The position numbers were made by a program, and so were the translations under genes. Of a stretch of 64,000 nucleotides of DNA, positions 49,881-60,234 are shown piece after piece (the first letter of the stretch is position 1; every line of letters begins with the position of its first letter). The stretch comes from Planococcus citri (taxonomy: Eukaryota; Arthropoda; Insecta; Hemiptera; Pseudococcidae), in the NCBI RefSeq assembly GCF_950023065.1, contig NC_088679.1, positions 13,454,001-13,518,000 of the forward strand. Direction: 5' to 3'. The notes under the pieces were generated by a model. The model made no database searches, was not told the origin of the DNA, and saw only the letters and a list, made by a program, of their open reading frames with translations.

Positions 49881-52800
49881 CGTGTGTGTGTGTGTGTGTG
49901 TGTGTAGGATGATTTACCATTAGACATTTCTTCGCGCTTATCATCAGTTTTGGAACGGAATTTCTCGTCGAAGTATCTTTTCCTGAACGTCTCAAGATAG
50001 GAATATTTCGTATCATTTTTCTCCGACAACGAAGTGTAGTAATGGTAGAAATTTTCATTATATTGAAGCGATGGCGTGACAAGGTGCAGGTCTCCTAAAG
50101 TCGAATTCCATTTCACTTCTTTTGTCCAACTTAGCGCTATATTTCTATTTTCACGAATTTATAACAAATCAATAATCATGCATGAAAAAAATTATGATAA
50201 GTGCTCCAAGCTCAAAAAAAAACATACATTTGCGAGAAGCTACATATCTAATCTACCTACTCATATGTACTACTCACCCCGCAATTACAACGTATTTTTT
50301 AGTTTGGTTTTGTAATCGGTTCTTCAAATTTTGGATGTCTTCTTGATGGCAATAACAAATGATTACTTCGACCATACTACTCGTACGAGTTTGTGTTTGC
50401 ATTATTTGTTCAGGGTTGAGTGGATCAAGCCACTGAAAATGTGGATTGAGCAATATCTAACTTAATACAATGCTTAAGCTAAACTGCAGTAAATTATTTT
50501 CTTTTTCCCCCTCGCTTCGTTCAGGAAATAACCCTTAAAATACGTACCTCACAGTTGAAAACATTTCAGTCGGAGTACCTATCTTACCATTTTTTTAAAC
50601 TGAGGGATGAAAGGAACCATAAAGCACAAACCGTGAGGGGACGAACAACTCGAAATGAATTGACTGAATGATCCATTGATCCGAACGAAGCAGATAGCAA
50701 ATTACGTATCAACACTATTTCAAGCAAATGACTCGTGTGTGTTTTCTCTTCTTGCGCCAAATGTCTTTGTCAGGGACAAAACTATATGGGGTGGGTGGAC
50801 CACTCTCCCCCCTCCGAAGTTGCCTAATCTTAAAAATTCGGTAAATTTGCCGACTTTGTCAGGAATCGACGAAGTTGATAAATTTTGAAAATTTTTAGTC
50901 TTAATAAAGAGACTTATTTGCCGACTTTTATGGAACTTGAATAGCACAGTTATAAAATTTTTGGCCCGAGCGAATTTCTGAATTTCTGCACTCGGAAAAT
51001 ATCTGTTTTAGGATGTTGAATGTAACAAAGAAACTGACTTCTTGTAAGAAAGTAATACTTACATGATTTGCTAGATATTTGAAATATAAATTTTCGAAAA
51101 CTTCAGCCCTCGCTTCGCTGAGGTCTGTTTATTTTCATTTTTCAAAATCGAACTTTCTAAAAAATTATCATTCAAACTCAAAAAAAGTGTTTAAATCCAA
51201 AAATAAACTCCTCACTAATTAAAAAAATGTTTTTTTACTACTCCACATACGAAATTTTGAGAACGTTCGCTCTCACTTTACTCAGGATTTTTCGCTTTTG
51301 CTTTTCAAAACTGTTTTTGAAAAAAAAATTAAATTCTGAAATTTTCAAGCCAAAAAAATCAACCTCCTCCCATAAATAAAAAAACATTGTTCTTTCATGT
51401 TTCGCCCCTGGTCTTTGTATTCAATTTTAATGGGGGTCTTATTTATTTTACCATCCCTCAAAACAGTTTCACGACGAAACTATACCTATGTACTTAACAA
51501 TTCTTTGACTATGCATACATTATTGCTCTCAGCTAATTCCTCAACGCGTCTGTTGAAAAAGTTGGCCATTCCATGTTTGTCTTTACTGTCATATTCTTTT
51601 CCTGAAAATAAAATGCGAGTGTACATTTACAATAATCAACTTGTATTAAAGTTAAATACCACGACAAATAAAGCTTATTTTCTAGGCGTTTTGTGTACAA
51701 AAAGGAAGGGAAACAATGTTTTAAAATATAGGTACATAACTAAAACAAAACTGATGTTGAAAATATTTAAGGCATTCGAATCCGTGGCTGAAATACTCAC
51801 GAGGATGACGTACTGCAAGTGCAACATATTTCCACTCGAAATGATTTAAAATTTCAAATATAACATCTGCTATGAAAATATGACCGGATGTTGGAGTGAT
51901 GAAATCATAAGGGTACTCCGGCGTAATGCCATCCATGCCATCCATTTTGGTCGGTGGCCCTGAATAGCTAATGTGAGGGAAGGCATAATACGTTTTGAAA
52001 ATATTTTCAAAATTTAATTGCGTGAAATCAGTTTCATAAATGAGTCCAAAGGTTGCATTATCGTGATCTATCGAATCCACCTATGAAATTATGATTTTCA
52101 TAATTAATGGCCTTATTTAGTGTATCAACTTAATGGATTTGTGTACGTATCTAGTTCGGTGGCTACCATTAATTGATCATATAATTTTGAAAGATATTTC
52201 ATTTCTAGGCCAGGAAAGTCGCAATCCTCCATTACATATACTGTCAAATTAAATTTTTGCAAAAGTTTATCGTCTCTGAAATCAAAATAAACATCATTAC
52301 ATAATCTGTAGCTTCATGATGAGGTGAAAAAATGATTAAAATTGAAATGTTTCCAGTGCCAATATTCTTTCTTCCAGAATCATTGTATTAAAACCAAAAT
52401 TTTATAGTAGATACTGAGCGATTTTTAAAACGAATGATTTGTTTGGTTCATTATTCGCTATGCATCCTAAAATGTTTTCAAAACAGACTAGGTACTTAAT
52501 ACTGTAATGCTGAAAAAAGTTGATAAAAAACACGCATTATGCGTATTTCTTTTTTTGGAAATTGTGGGTATATTAATACATACAAGAATCAGCGATAAAA
52601 TCAGTGCCATAATTCCAAAATCAGAGAGGATAATATTTGTGAGATTGGAGGTCAAGCCGAAACCAATCGTGATAATTCAAGTTTATGCGCCAACAGCAGA
52701 AAGCAGTACAGCAGAAATCAATAACTTCTACAATGATCTAGAAAAAGTAATGAGCTGCTCAAAAAACAATGATGTTGTGTTTTTGATGGGAGACTTCAAT

Positions 52801-55800
52801 GCCAAAGTCGGGAATGATCATGGTAGCCAAGTGGCAGGGAAGCACGCACTTGGAGAGCAGAACAAAAGAGGAGAAATGCTCGAAGAGTTTGCAGATATAC
52901 ACGATCTAATAATATGCAATACCTGGTTCAAACAACATGCAAGAAGATTATACACATGGGTCAGTCCTGGAGATCGAGCCAGAAACCAGATAGACTACAT
53001 ACTTGTAAAAGGAAGATTCAAGAACATAGTGAAGAACTGTCATACATATCCTAGTGCTGACTGCAACACTGACCATAAGCTACTGGCTGCAAAATGCCAG
53101 ATAGTCATGAAGAGCCAGAAGAAGAGCAAAGAACAATACCAACAACTTGACATTGCAAAGATCAAATCAAAGCATGTGCAGAAGAAATTCCAAGAAGAAC
53201 TGGAAAAACAAAAGGAAGACAAGTTGGAAGAAGAACAAGGTATTGAAGAAAAGTGGCAAGAATGGAAGCGAAAGGTTGAAACAGCAGCAGAAAGTCTATT
53301 CCACTCAAAGATAAAAGAAAACACAAACCATGGATAACTCAAGAAATACTGGATCTGATGGAAGAACGAAGGAATGCAAACAGACCAAGTAGTGAATACA
53401 CAGAACTAAATCACAAGATCATGGGAATGTGCAGAATGGCCAAAAATGAATGGTATGAGGAGAAATGTCGAGAAGTAGAAGAACTGGAGAAAAGACACAA
53501 CTCTAGAGAAATGCATACCAAAGTGAAGAAGATGATGGCTGCCCATAAGAAAAGGAGAAGTGGAATAGCATACATGCGAAGAAAAGACGGAAAGTATTGT
53601 GTTAACAATCAAGAAACAGAAGAGGCCTGGATCAGCTACATACAGGAACTATATCGCACCTCGGGAGTTATAAGGTCACATCTCAAAAAAAATCAATTTT
53701 GATGTTTTTGCATTTTTGGGGTTTGCATGACCCCCTGCAACCAAAAATAACACTTTGAGTCGGGTATGCTGCTTAGATCATGTAAAAAATGCAAAGGGCC
53801 TAACTCAAAATTTCTACAACATTGCAAGTTGTTTGGAGTTATAAGGTCACATCTCAAAAAACTCCTCTTTCTTTGAGTAAAATTCGCACATACAAAGTGT
53901 CAGAAACCAGTTTCGATAGTGTTGAACGTTTTTAAGATGTAAAATAATCACAAGGAGTGCATTTTTTGTAGGTTTGTTCCAAAACAAAAAATTTTTAAAA
54001 TAGAACATTTTTCAGAAAAATTAATTTGCATATATATTGAAATTTTAGTTTTTTGAGAAAAACTCAAAAACTAAGCACTCTAGAAAAAAACTAGTTAACG
54101 ACATTATGTCGATTGGAAATTTAATTCTCTACAATTTTGTTATCATGAAAATTTTTTTGGACGCTTTTTTTCGCCTCCAGATCACTTTTTATGAAAGGTT
54201 CTAACTCAAAATGTTTTCCAAACATTGAAATATTTCCTCTTTAAGATTTTATTTTTCAAAATATTCTTATGCTAAATGAAGGTACGATACCCAATCTTCA
54301 AAATGACATGCTATTCATTCCTCACAATTGATTATAAGTTGATGAAAATAATTAATCAAGTTTTAAAAAAAAAGAAAATCACTCTCCTGTAAAATTTCAC
54401 TTTTTTGAGATGTGACCTTATTACTCCCGAGGTGCGATATGAAGATGACACACGTCCGGCTCAAATGGAAGTTTCATCCACAGAGGAGGCACCACGAATC
54501 GAAATGTGGGAGCTGAGAAATGCGGTGAAGAGAGCCAGAAACCACAAAGCAGTGGGGGAAGATCTCATACCAATAGACTTGATTAAACATATAACACCTG
54601 AGTACGAAAAGGAGCTTCTGAAGATTATAAATGAGATATACAATGAAGGTACATATGATGCCTAAGGACTTCAAAGCAGTAAATTTTGTACCAATACCAA
54701 AGAAAAACAACTCGCAAAAATGCTCTGAATATAGAACCATCGCATTAATGAGCCATGCTCTAAAGCTACTACTATCCATCATAAATGCCAGGATTGAAAA
54801 GAAGATAGATGAAAATCTAAGCGAAACACAATATGGCTTTGTAGCAAAAAGAGGGACGAGAGACGCAATCGCCCTGCTGAAAGTGATCATCCAAAGAGCA
54901 CTGAATGCAAACAGGGAAATTATTGCTTGCTTTGTCAACTATGAAAAAGCATTTGATCGTGTCAACCATGAGAGGATGCTGGAGATCCTGAAGAAATACA
55001 ATATCGATGACAAAGACCTGCGGATAATCAAGAACTTGTACTGGGAGCAGAGTGCAAACATCAAGTTTGGAACTGAGTACTCAGAGAATAGATGTGGTAT
55101 AAAGAGAGGTGTGAGACAAGGATGCCCCTTCTCACCTAGGCTGTTCAACGTGTACACAGAAGAAATAATGAGAGAAGCACGAATCAAACAAACGGGATTC
55201 AAGATCAACGGCAAGAGAATAAATGAAATAAGCTACGCAGACAACAAAGTGATCCTTGCTGAAACAGAAGCGCAGATGCAGAAAATGATCAACCAAATCA
55301 ACAGTGCTGGATTAAAATATGGAATGAAGATAAATGCAGGTAAGACCAAGGTGATGAGATTTACAAAAGGAGACTTCAAGGAGGTCAAAATCAACATTGG
55401 AACTTAAGAAATTGGAAATGTAAATCGGTTCAGATACCTTGGAGCGCTGATAAATAATGATGGTAGAGATCATAAAGAAATTAAATCACGGATTGGAATG
55501 GCAAAAAGCGCCTTCAACAACCTAGCCGATGTGCTGGGAAATCGAACGATGAGTCTAGCTCTGAGGAAGAGAATTATGCGATGCTACGTATGGACCATTC
55601 TGAAGTATTCCTATGAAACATGGACCATGAGTGCAGAATGCAAGAAGAAAATATCTGCTTTTGAGATGTGGTGCTATCGAAGGCTACTACGGATCTCATG
55701 GAAGGACTTCATTACCAACCAGGAAGTAAGTATTAGCAAGAATAGGAGAAGAGCGGAAAGTCGTAGTAGAAGATATAAAGAATAGAAAGCTAAAGTATCT

Positions 55801-56342
55801 AGCTCATAAAATACGAGAAAATGGTATTTTCATGCTAGCGGTACAGGGGAAAATTCAAGGAAGAACTACAAGAGGGAGGAAACGATCGGAGATGTTAACA
55901 ACAAACTCACCGGCCAACTCTCCCTGTAAGACCCTGAAAGAAACTATCAGATACGCTAGAAACCCGCTGATATAGATGGAAGTATACGCTATCTCCTGTA
56001 AAGGAGCGCGACTACGACGACGACGACGATATGCCATAATATGTACCTTGAGTTGAAAAATTGCCTCTAAACGATAAAATTAATGATGAAAATCTATTTT
56101 TCTTACTTCTGTATTAAATCCAGCGCATAGTATACAGCTTCCACGTTTTGTAATGCATCGAGATGAAATTGATCATCACATTGAACGTCTCCTCGAGTTG
56201 TTGAAACAGGTAAAATAATTCCGACTTTGATATTTGGTTTGCCGTCTTCCTTCGGTGATATTTCACCATCGCAATTCACGCTCTTCTGCGAAGCTGATGA
56301 TATTAAAAAAATCAACAAAAAGGTGTGACAATACAGTTTCAT
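41668..56342 (-). CDS. Gene D: divergent metabotropic-glutamate-receptor-like class C GPCR (16 exons), one altered splice donor
   Basis: Predicted receptor of about 943-950 residues. Exons, 5' to 3': 56107-56342, 52167-52275, 51801-52080, exon 4 from 51601 (end uncertain), 50278-50432, 49918-50144, 48852-48976, 47912-47997, 47187-47403, 46975-47098, 43336-43736, 42896-43210, 42633-42832, 42039-42163, 41866-41948, 41668-41733. At the exon 4 end expected from gene C (51498) the intron begins TTAAGT instead of GTAAGT. In-frame substitute donors exist after 51519 and 51510. All other borders are GT..AG. Start MKLYCH gives a signal peptide; the linker has CCWNC; helices carry NTPAVKSTTRELCYM, LVKTNRVARLLV, TRNLPENFNEAK and PKLYIILWKPERN. 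The tail has EKVIKEIDFQQKI and KYNVDVNRVEQNEVK. Introns 1, 6 and 10 are hosts to large insertions. Confidence 0.85.
44114..45136 (+). repeat. Dispersed 1-kb LTR-like repeat, copy 1
   Basis: It starts TGTAATGGGGAAATATGCCC and ends near CCTTCTCTAAGGAATA. The same block, about 1,017 bp, lies inverted at 60235-61251. Shared landmarks include CACCTTCGGTGG, CTCGCGATGG-like and GACCTTCATGAGG-like segments. The length and the TG start suggest a solo LTR, but no CA end or duplication was confirmed. Confidence 0.6.
45155..45820. repeat. Palindromic element interrupted by a hairpin MITE
   Basis: The left arm (45155-45290 plus 45597-45640) and right arm (45650-45820) are inverted copies; they include TATAGACACTGGACC, ATAAGACAACCAACTG and GATCTTGGCAG. 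The turn is at GCGCGCGC near 45641-45648. The uninterrupted right arm shows AGGCAACA once where the left arm has it twice around the MITE. Confidence 0.82.
45291..45588. mobile_element. Hairpin MITE with 8-bp duplication, copy 2
   Basis: This 298-bp near-perfect palindrome shares GTATATAATGGACGAAT, TTGGATGCAGAATCCAGGAA and AACATGATGCTTAC arms with the element at 23809-24102. AGGCAACA flanks it (45283-45290, 45589-45596). Open frames on both strands are translations of the palindrome and are not genes. Confidence 0.88.
45880..46720. repeat. Repeated A-rich segments inside the gene D intron 10 element
   Basis: Units of about 110-130 bp containing GGTTCATTG, GACAATCGCCTAAAAATT and TTGAAACAAAAGTTGTA occur several times near 45880, 46250 and 46380, and inverted near 46560-46700. 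A separate inverted pair surrounds CCAAAGTGGGTTAAGTCA (45985 and 46195). No protein-coding signal. Confidence 0.6.
49030..49820. mobile_element. MITE with CGCACCT termini and 4-bp duplication, copy 1
   Basis: The inverted termini read CGCACCTTAGGAGTAATAAG and the complement of CGCACCTTGGGAGTAATAAG, continuing into GGTTRCATCTCA. AAAT lies on both sides (49026-49029, 49821-49824). The 791-bp interior is non-coding and clearly related to 53655-54436. It sits in gene D intron 6. Confidence 0.88.
49835..49907. repeat. TG/TATG microsatellite
   Basis: Runs of TG with an inner TATG block lie just inside gene D intron 6, about 10 bp from the exon 6 donor at 49918. His-Thr open frames on the minus strand are translations of the repeat. 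Confidence 0.9.
52564..55980 (+). pseudogene. Broken endonuclease-reverse transcriptase frame of copy 1
   Basis: Endonuclease landmarks are IIQVYAPTAESS, FLMGDFNAKVG, RLYTWVSPGDRARNQIDYI and the final DHKLLAAK. Reverse transcriptase landmarks are NFVPIPKK, YRTIALMSHALKLL, VNYEKAFDRV (motif A), GIKRGVRQGCPFSP (motif B) and ISYADNKVILAE. Motif C has YADN where active enzymes have YADD, so one catalytic aspartate is lost. Frame changes near 53340, 54645 and 55735 and a TAA near 55405 also break it. Dropping the MITE with one ATAT keeps the frame open at that point. Confidence 0.85.
53655..54436. mobile_element. MITE with CGCACCT termini and 4-bp duplication, copy 2
   Basis: Its 782 bp start CGCACCTCGGGAGTTATAAG and end with the complement of CGCACCTCGGGAGTAATAAG. 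ATAT flanks it (53651-53654, 54437-54440). It is related along its whole length to 49030-49820. It entered the reverse transcriptase of the retrotransposon copy 1, so it is younger than that copy. Confidence 0.9.
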
Positions 56343-57649
56343 ATTACTCAGTTGAATTATTTTATTTGGTCTGTTTTTGCGCATAAAACTGATATGATGA
56401 TGTAGTAGGTAGAGGTACTTTGATTAGGTTGAAATATTACGTTAAAGTGATACACGAGAATTTAATTATCAACTTTGAATTGAAAGTTCGCAAATTATCT
56501 CGAAAATTGTTGAAAATTAATTAAATAAACCATTTAGGGAATGATCAATAGCTGTGAATCAGTCATATTATTTACAAAATTGAAGTCTATAGTTATTTAT
56601 AGATATAAATTCAGGTATGATGTAGGTAACTAGGTAGGTACCATTCACGAATAATCTACTCGATCGTACTAACGAATATAATTGTGTACAGATTTTTAAT
56701 AGAACATTTTTTTTGGACTTTTTCAAAGTGTGATTATTTTTATTTTTGCTTAATCTCTTTTGATACCTATTATCTCACATGACACAATCAGCACGATAAG
56801 ACAGCAAATCCTGTACATCAAGGTGACAAACATTTCAGAGCAGTTATTCATCCAGGATGATGAAATTTTTATGATAAAATCAAAAAGATAGCTTATGTTT
56901 GAAAAACGGTTTCCAAATACATATAACTCGATAGCACTTTTTCAAAGCAGATTTTTAAGCTTTTGATTGTGTTTTTTGGCGTGAACGGGAGGGGGCGCCT
57001 TGATCATTCCAGTTAAAGTCGTCGTCCAAGTAGGCGTTATACATACTGGTACCTGAACATTTGTGTAAATTATGACTGATCAATGAGCAGTCATTGTGTA
57101 CCTACCTACTTCTATTACGTATAATTTTTTTTTCAATTGATCTTCTTCATTGAAGGGATTAAACGAAATTAAATAGGTACCTGAGAGCAAAGCTTATACA
57201 AAAATACTTTACAAAATCAATGTGGGATTTCATTTTATTTTTGTTGTTGTTGTTTTTGCTTACAGCACAGCCTATGATAACCAAAATTATCTTCTTACAA
57301 ATTCGTTTCGATTTTAATTCACCGAGTAGGTAATTAATTGATTGATTTATTGGATTGTCAAGCTATAGTTTTTCATTAACCTGTAAGTGTGAAAAGATTG
57401 ATTGGCGCATTTGGATGCTCTTTGAAGTTTGTAAATTACATTTTATTTAATTTTATGACATTGCAATACAAAAGAGTACCATACGAGTAGGTGCATATGT
57501 ACTAGGTGTAGGTAGTACATAGGTACTGAAATTGACCTGATGTCAGGTACACTTCGAAAATTGTAACTTAAATTTACGAAGCAAGCTCCACTATAAAAGT
57601 CATTCAGTTTCAGTCTTTGAAGGTGTTTCTCGGAAATAAGTCTTTGTTC
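56343..57649. other. Spacer between receptor genes E and D
   Basis: The part next to gene D (56390-57025) matches the block upstream of gene C. The part next to gene E (57460-57649) matches the 3' flank of gene C. Nothing else is recognised in between. Confidence 0.55.
56390..57025. repeat. Conserved upstream block of gene D, shared with gene C
   Basis: It has the same ordered segments as 39770-40400, for instance GAAATATTACGTTAAAGTGAT, TTATCTCGAAAATTG and TCATCCAGGATGATGAAATT. It is likely to include promoter sequence copied together with the gene. Confidence 0.65.
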
Positions 57650-60011
57650 CTACTTGGAGTTGTTTTTTTCCACCCGATCCACTTTGACGGTATATTTCAG
57701 TTTTACATTCTCGATCTATTTCATTATACGTTAGTTAAATTTCATTTTACATTCAACAACACGTTGATATTTGATAGAAGCTACTTATTGAATCGTACCT
57801 TTTCAGAATAAGCTTTTTGCAGATTATCCATCATTTCATCGAGTTGTAAATCGTCTGCTTTGAACTTCTCCTTCAATATATCTTTAGGCAAAAAATACAC
57901 AGTGATATGAATTCAGTCGTGAAACAAGATTATCTCATTGTTCATTTTGGTACCTAGTTGGATTTTGTGCTTACCTAGATTTATTTCTTTTTGTAGAATG
58001 TCGATTTCTTCAATAGTTTTCACGATGTCATTTCGTTCATGCTCCTTCAAATTCTCTGCTGCATTACTGAAGCTTGATTGTGGTCCTGAGGTTTCGAGCC
58101 TGCGTCAAATTGAAAACTATAAATGTCATATTGTATATAAGTTCTTAGAAATAATGATCTACATATTTATTCAAAAAATTCAAAACTAGAGAAACATTGT
58201 TTGAAAGCTGCAATAAACCTATAAAAAAAAAAGAATCGTTTTGAATGAATGATTTCACTTCTGTTAAAAGATAGATGAAACAATTTATATAATTATGGCA
58301 CAATTTGAGCTACACTGTAATGTTTGTATGTGATAGGAACCTACTTGTTTACTTTTCTATGAACTTACGAGTAACACTGCTTTAGAGGTTTGCGTGAATT
58401 GGGACGCGATTCCTTCCCCATGTAACTGCGAATACTAGATGTAACAGGTGAAAAGTAAACTCTTGTATTCCTCTCAGGCTTCCACAAGATGATGTACAAT
58501 TTTGGCGAAAACAAGAAAATCAAAATTATCAGAGTATTAATCGAAGCGCATACGTTCATCGCTAATATCTGCAAAAGATTGACCGCCAATTGATTTATTT
58601 TCATACAAGTTGAATTCAGCAAAAAGCTCACTTTTTTGTCATCAATGGTAAAGTACACCGTGCCGAAAGCTATTGTTGTGAGTACGGTGGCGTACATCGC
58701 AAAACCAATGTACTTGGCCTCGTTGAAATTTTCTGGCAGATTTCGTGTTTTGAACGCGTAATAAGTGCAAAGCAATATCAACAGGGCGACGAAGGCGAAT
58801 ATCCTGATTAAAAATACTCCATCTAGATAAAACTTTTTCAGGTTTAGGTTGCTTCCAAGAATTCCTGGTTCTGATAAATTTTGGAATTTCACTGAGAACC
58901 AGCATATTAATATTTCTATTGCAATCAGAATCGCAGTCATGATGATCTGGAAGTTGAAAAGGTATTTTGTGATTTGCTTTTGTAGCTCAGTCTTCATGAA
59001 CGTGAATGGGTTATGAAACATATTTCTGGTCAGTGTTGTAAATAGGTAGATGCTAGACTAGATAAGTACCTGAGCCTTCAATGACAAATATTTGAGGTTC
59101 ATTTTGGCAAATCTACGTTTAGGTGTGACCAACAGACGAGCAATTCGATTGGTCTTCACCAATAATGCGCCGTATATCATTGTGAAACCAATTGCTGGTA
59201 GAACTTTCACATCTGATGTTTCAAAATTAGAGGTTGCCGTCGAAAAGAGGATTATGGCGTTGACCAAAATAATGCCCGCGAACATCATGTAACATAGTTC
59301 TCTGGTGGTCGACTTGACTGCCGGAGTATTTTGGTGTTTGACAAACATCAATAGTACGACCGCTGTCAATATAATGGAGATTGAAGAAAGTCCGATGGAT
59401 AATAAATTCTGAACGTATGCGCATTCGGTTGATATTTGAAGAACAACGGATAAAGTCGAAGCTATACACTCTACACAACAGTCATTTCAGAAAAAATGTT
59501 GATTATTTTGCAGCGTTAATTTGGTGTACCGAAATGACCGATTTTTTAAAAACATAATCTATGCTCTATTCAATGGCACCTACTGGTGTAATTTTCATTC
59601 GTCATTAAACCTTCTTCACATTTTTCACAGTTGTTGCCATCCTTGTTTGGTATTGAAAAATTTCCGCATTTTTCGCACTCCCAACAACATGTGTTGTCAT
59701 CATGAAATTTCTGTAATCAAATTTCGATCAAACAATTGGTATGTACTTTTGATTGATAAAAAATTAAGTGGCATTAAAACGAAAAATTCACCTTGACGTG
59801 TCCGGCTGAACATGGTTCGCTGCATCTGTGCATCAGGTAATGCTTTGGATATTGGAATCCCGCATCCAATATGGTTAGGTTACCTTGTATTTGTACATTC
59901 AGATATTTTCTTGCTTCGCTGTATTCTGTATGACTGGTTTTCAAATATTCAGCAACTCTTATGAAATGGCCGGTTTCATTTTGTTTTTCTTGAAATTTGT
60001 GTACATCGAAT
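57650..60011 (-). CDS. Gene E: divergent metabotropic-glutamate-receptor-like class C GPCR, exons 9-16 only
   Basis: Eight exons match the 3' half of genes C and D with the same phases: 59792-60011, 59584-59710, 59070-59470, 58632-58946, 58369-58568, 57975-58099, 57799-57881, 57650-57715. They encode the linker (CCWECEKC), all seven helices (NTPAVKSTTRELCYM, LLVKTNRIARLLV, TRNLPENFNEAK, FSPKLYIILWKPERN) and the tail ending KYTVKVDRVEKNNSK. No stop interrupts them. The next upstream exon (exon 8, about 0.5 kb away in gene D) is not found between 60012 and 64000, where a 1-kb repeat, a tandem repeat and a retrotransposon lie instead. Either the intron was lengthened and the 5' exons lie beyond the window, or the gene is cut off. 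Confidence 0.82.
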
Positions 60012-60234
60012 CTGAAGATGAAAAATTTATAATTTCTGTAAGTGCTCGTGGGCGTTAATACGTAAATTTTCACAGAAGATCGACTTATTGACGTTCTGAT
60101 ATTTTGTAATGTAAGACTTGAAAACTTGGAAAAAATCGTCTGCTGGAATCCCTATCAATGAGGTTGTAATAGTAAAGATGGGAAATATTGGTTAAAGGTG
60201 ATAATTGTAATAATTACAACGTTAGGAAATCACG

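Larger units (their letters stand above)
52564..56030 (+). mobile_element. Non-LTR retrotransposon (endonuclease plus reverse transcriptase), 5'-truncated, copy 1
   Basis: Similarity to the second copy (62323-63740) begins near TGTGGGTAT and both end with an (ACG)n AT tail. Protein order is APE-type endonuclease, reverse transcriptase, and a C-terminal region with CETWTMSAEC-like and EMWCYRRLLRISW motifs. It belongs with RTE/CR1-type elements; the exact clade is not assigned. The element lies antisense in gene D intron 1 and is interrupted by the MITE at 53655-54436. No target duplication was found. Confidence 0.85.

Noticed and set aside
49805..50116. Open frames with long His-Thr repeats
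   Set aside because: They read through the TG microsatellite; the real exon 6 of gene D ends at 49918 before the repeat.
53040..53342. Minus-strand open frame of 100 codons
   Set aside because: It is the complement of the endonuclease-reverse transcriptase connector of the non-LTR element and has biased Ser/Phe composition.
54474..54938. Minus-strand open frame of 154 codons with hydrophobic stretches
   Set aside because: It lies entirely opposite the reverse transcriptase; the sense strand carries recognised motifs.
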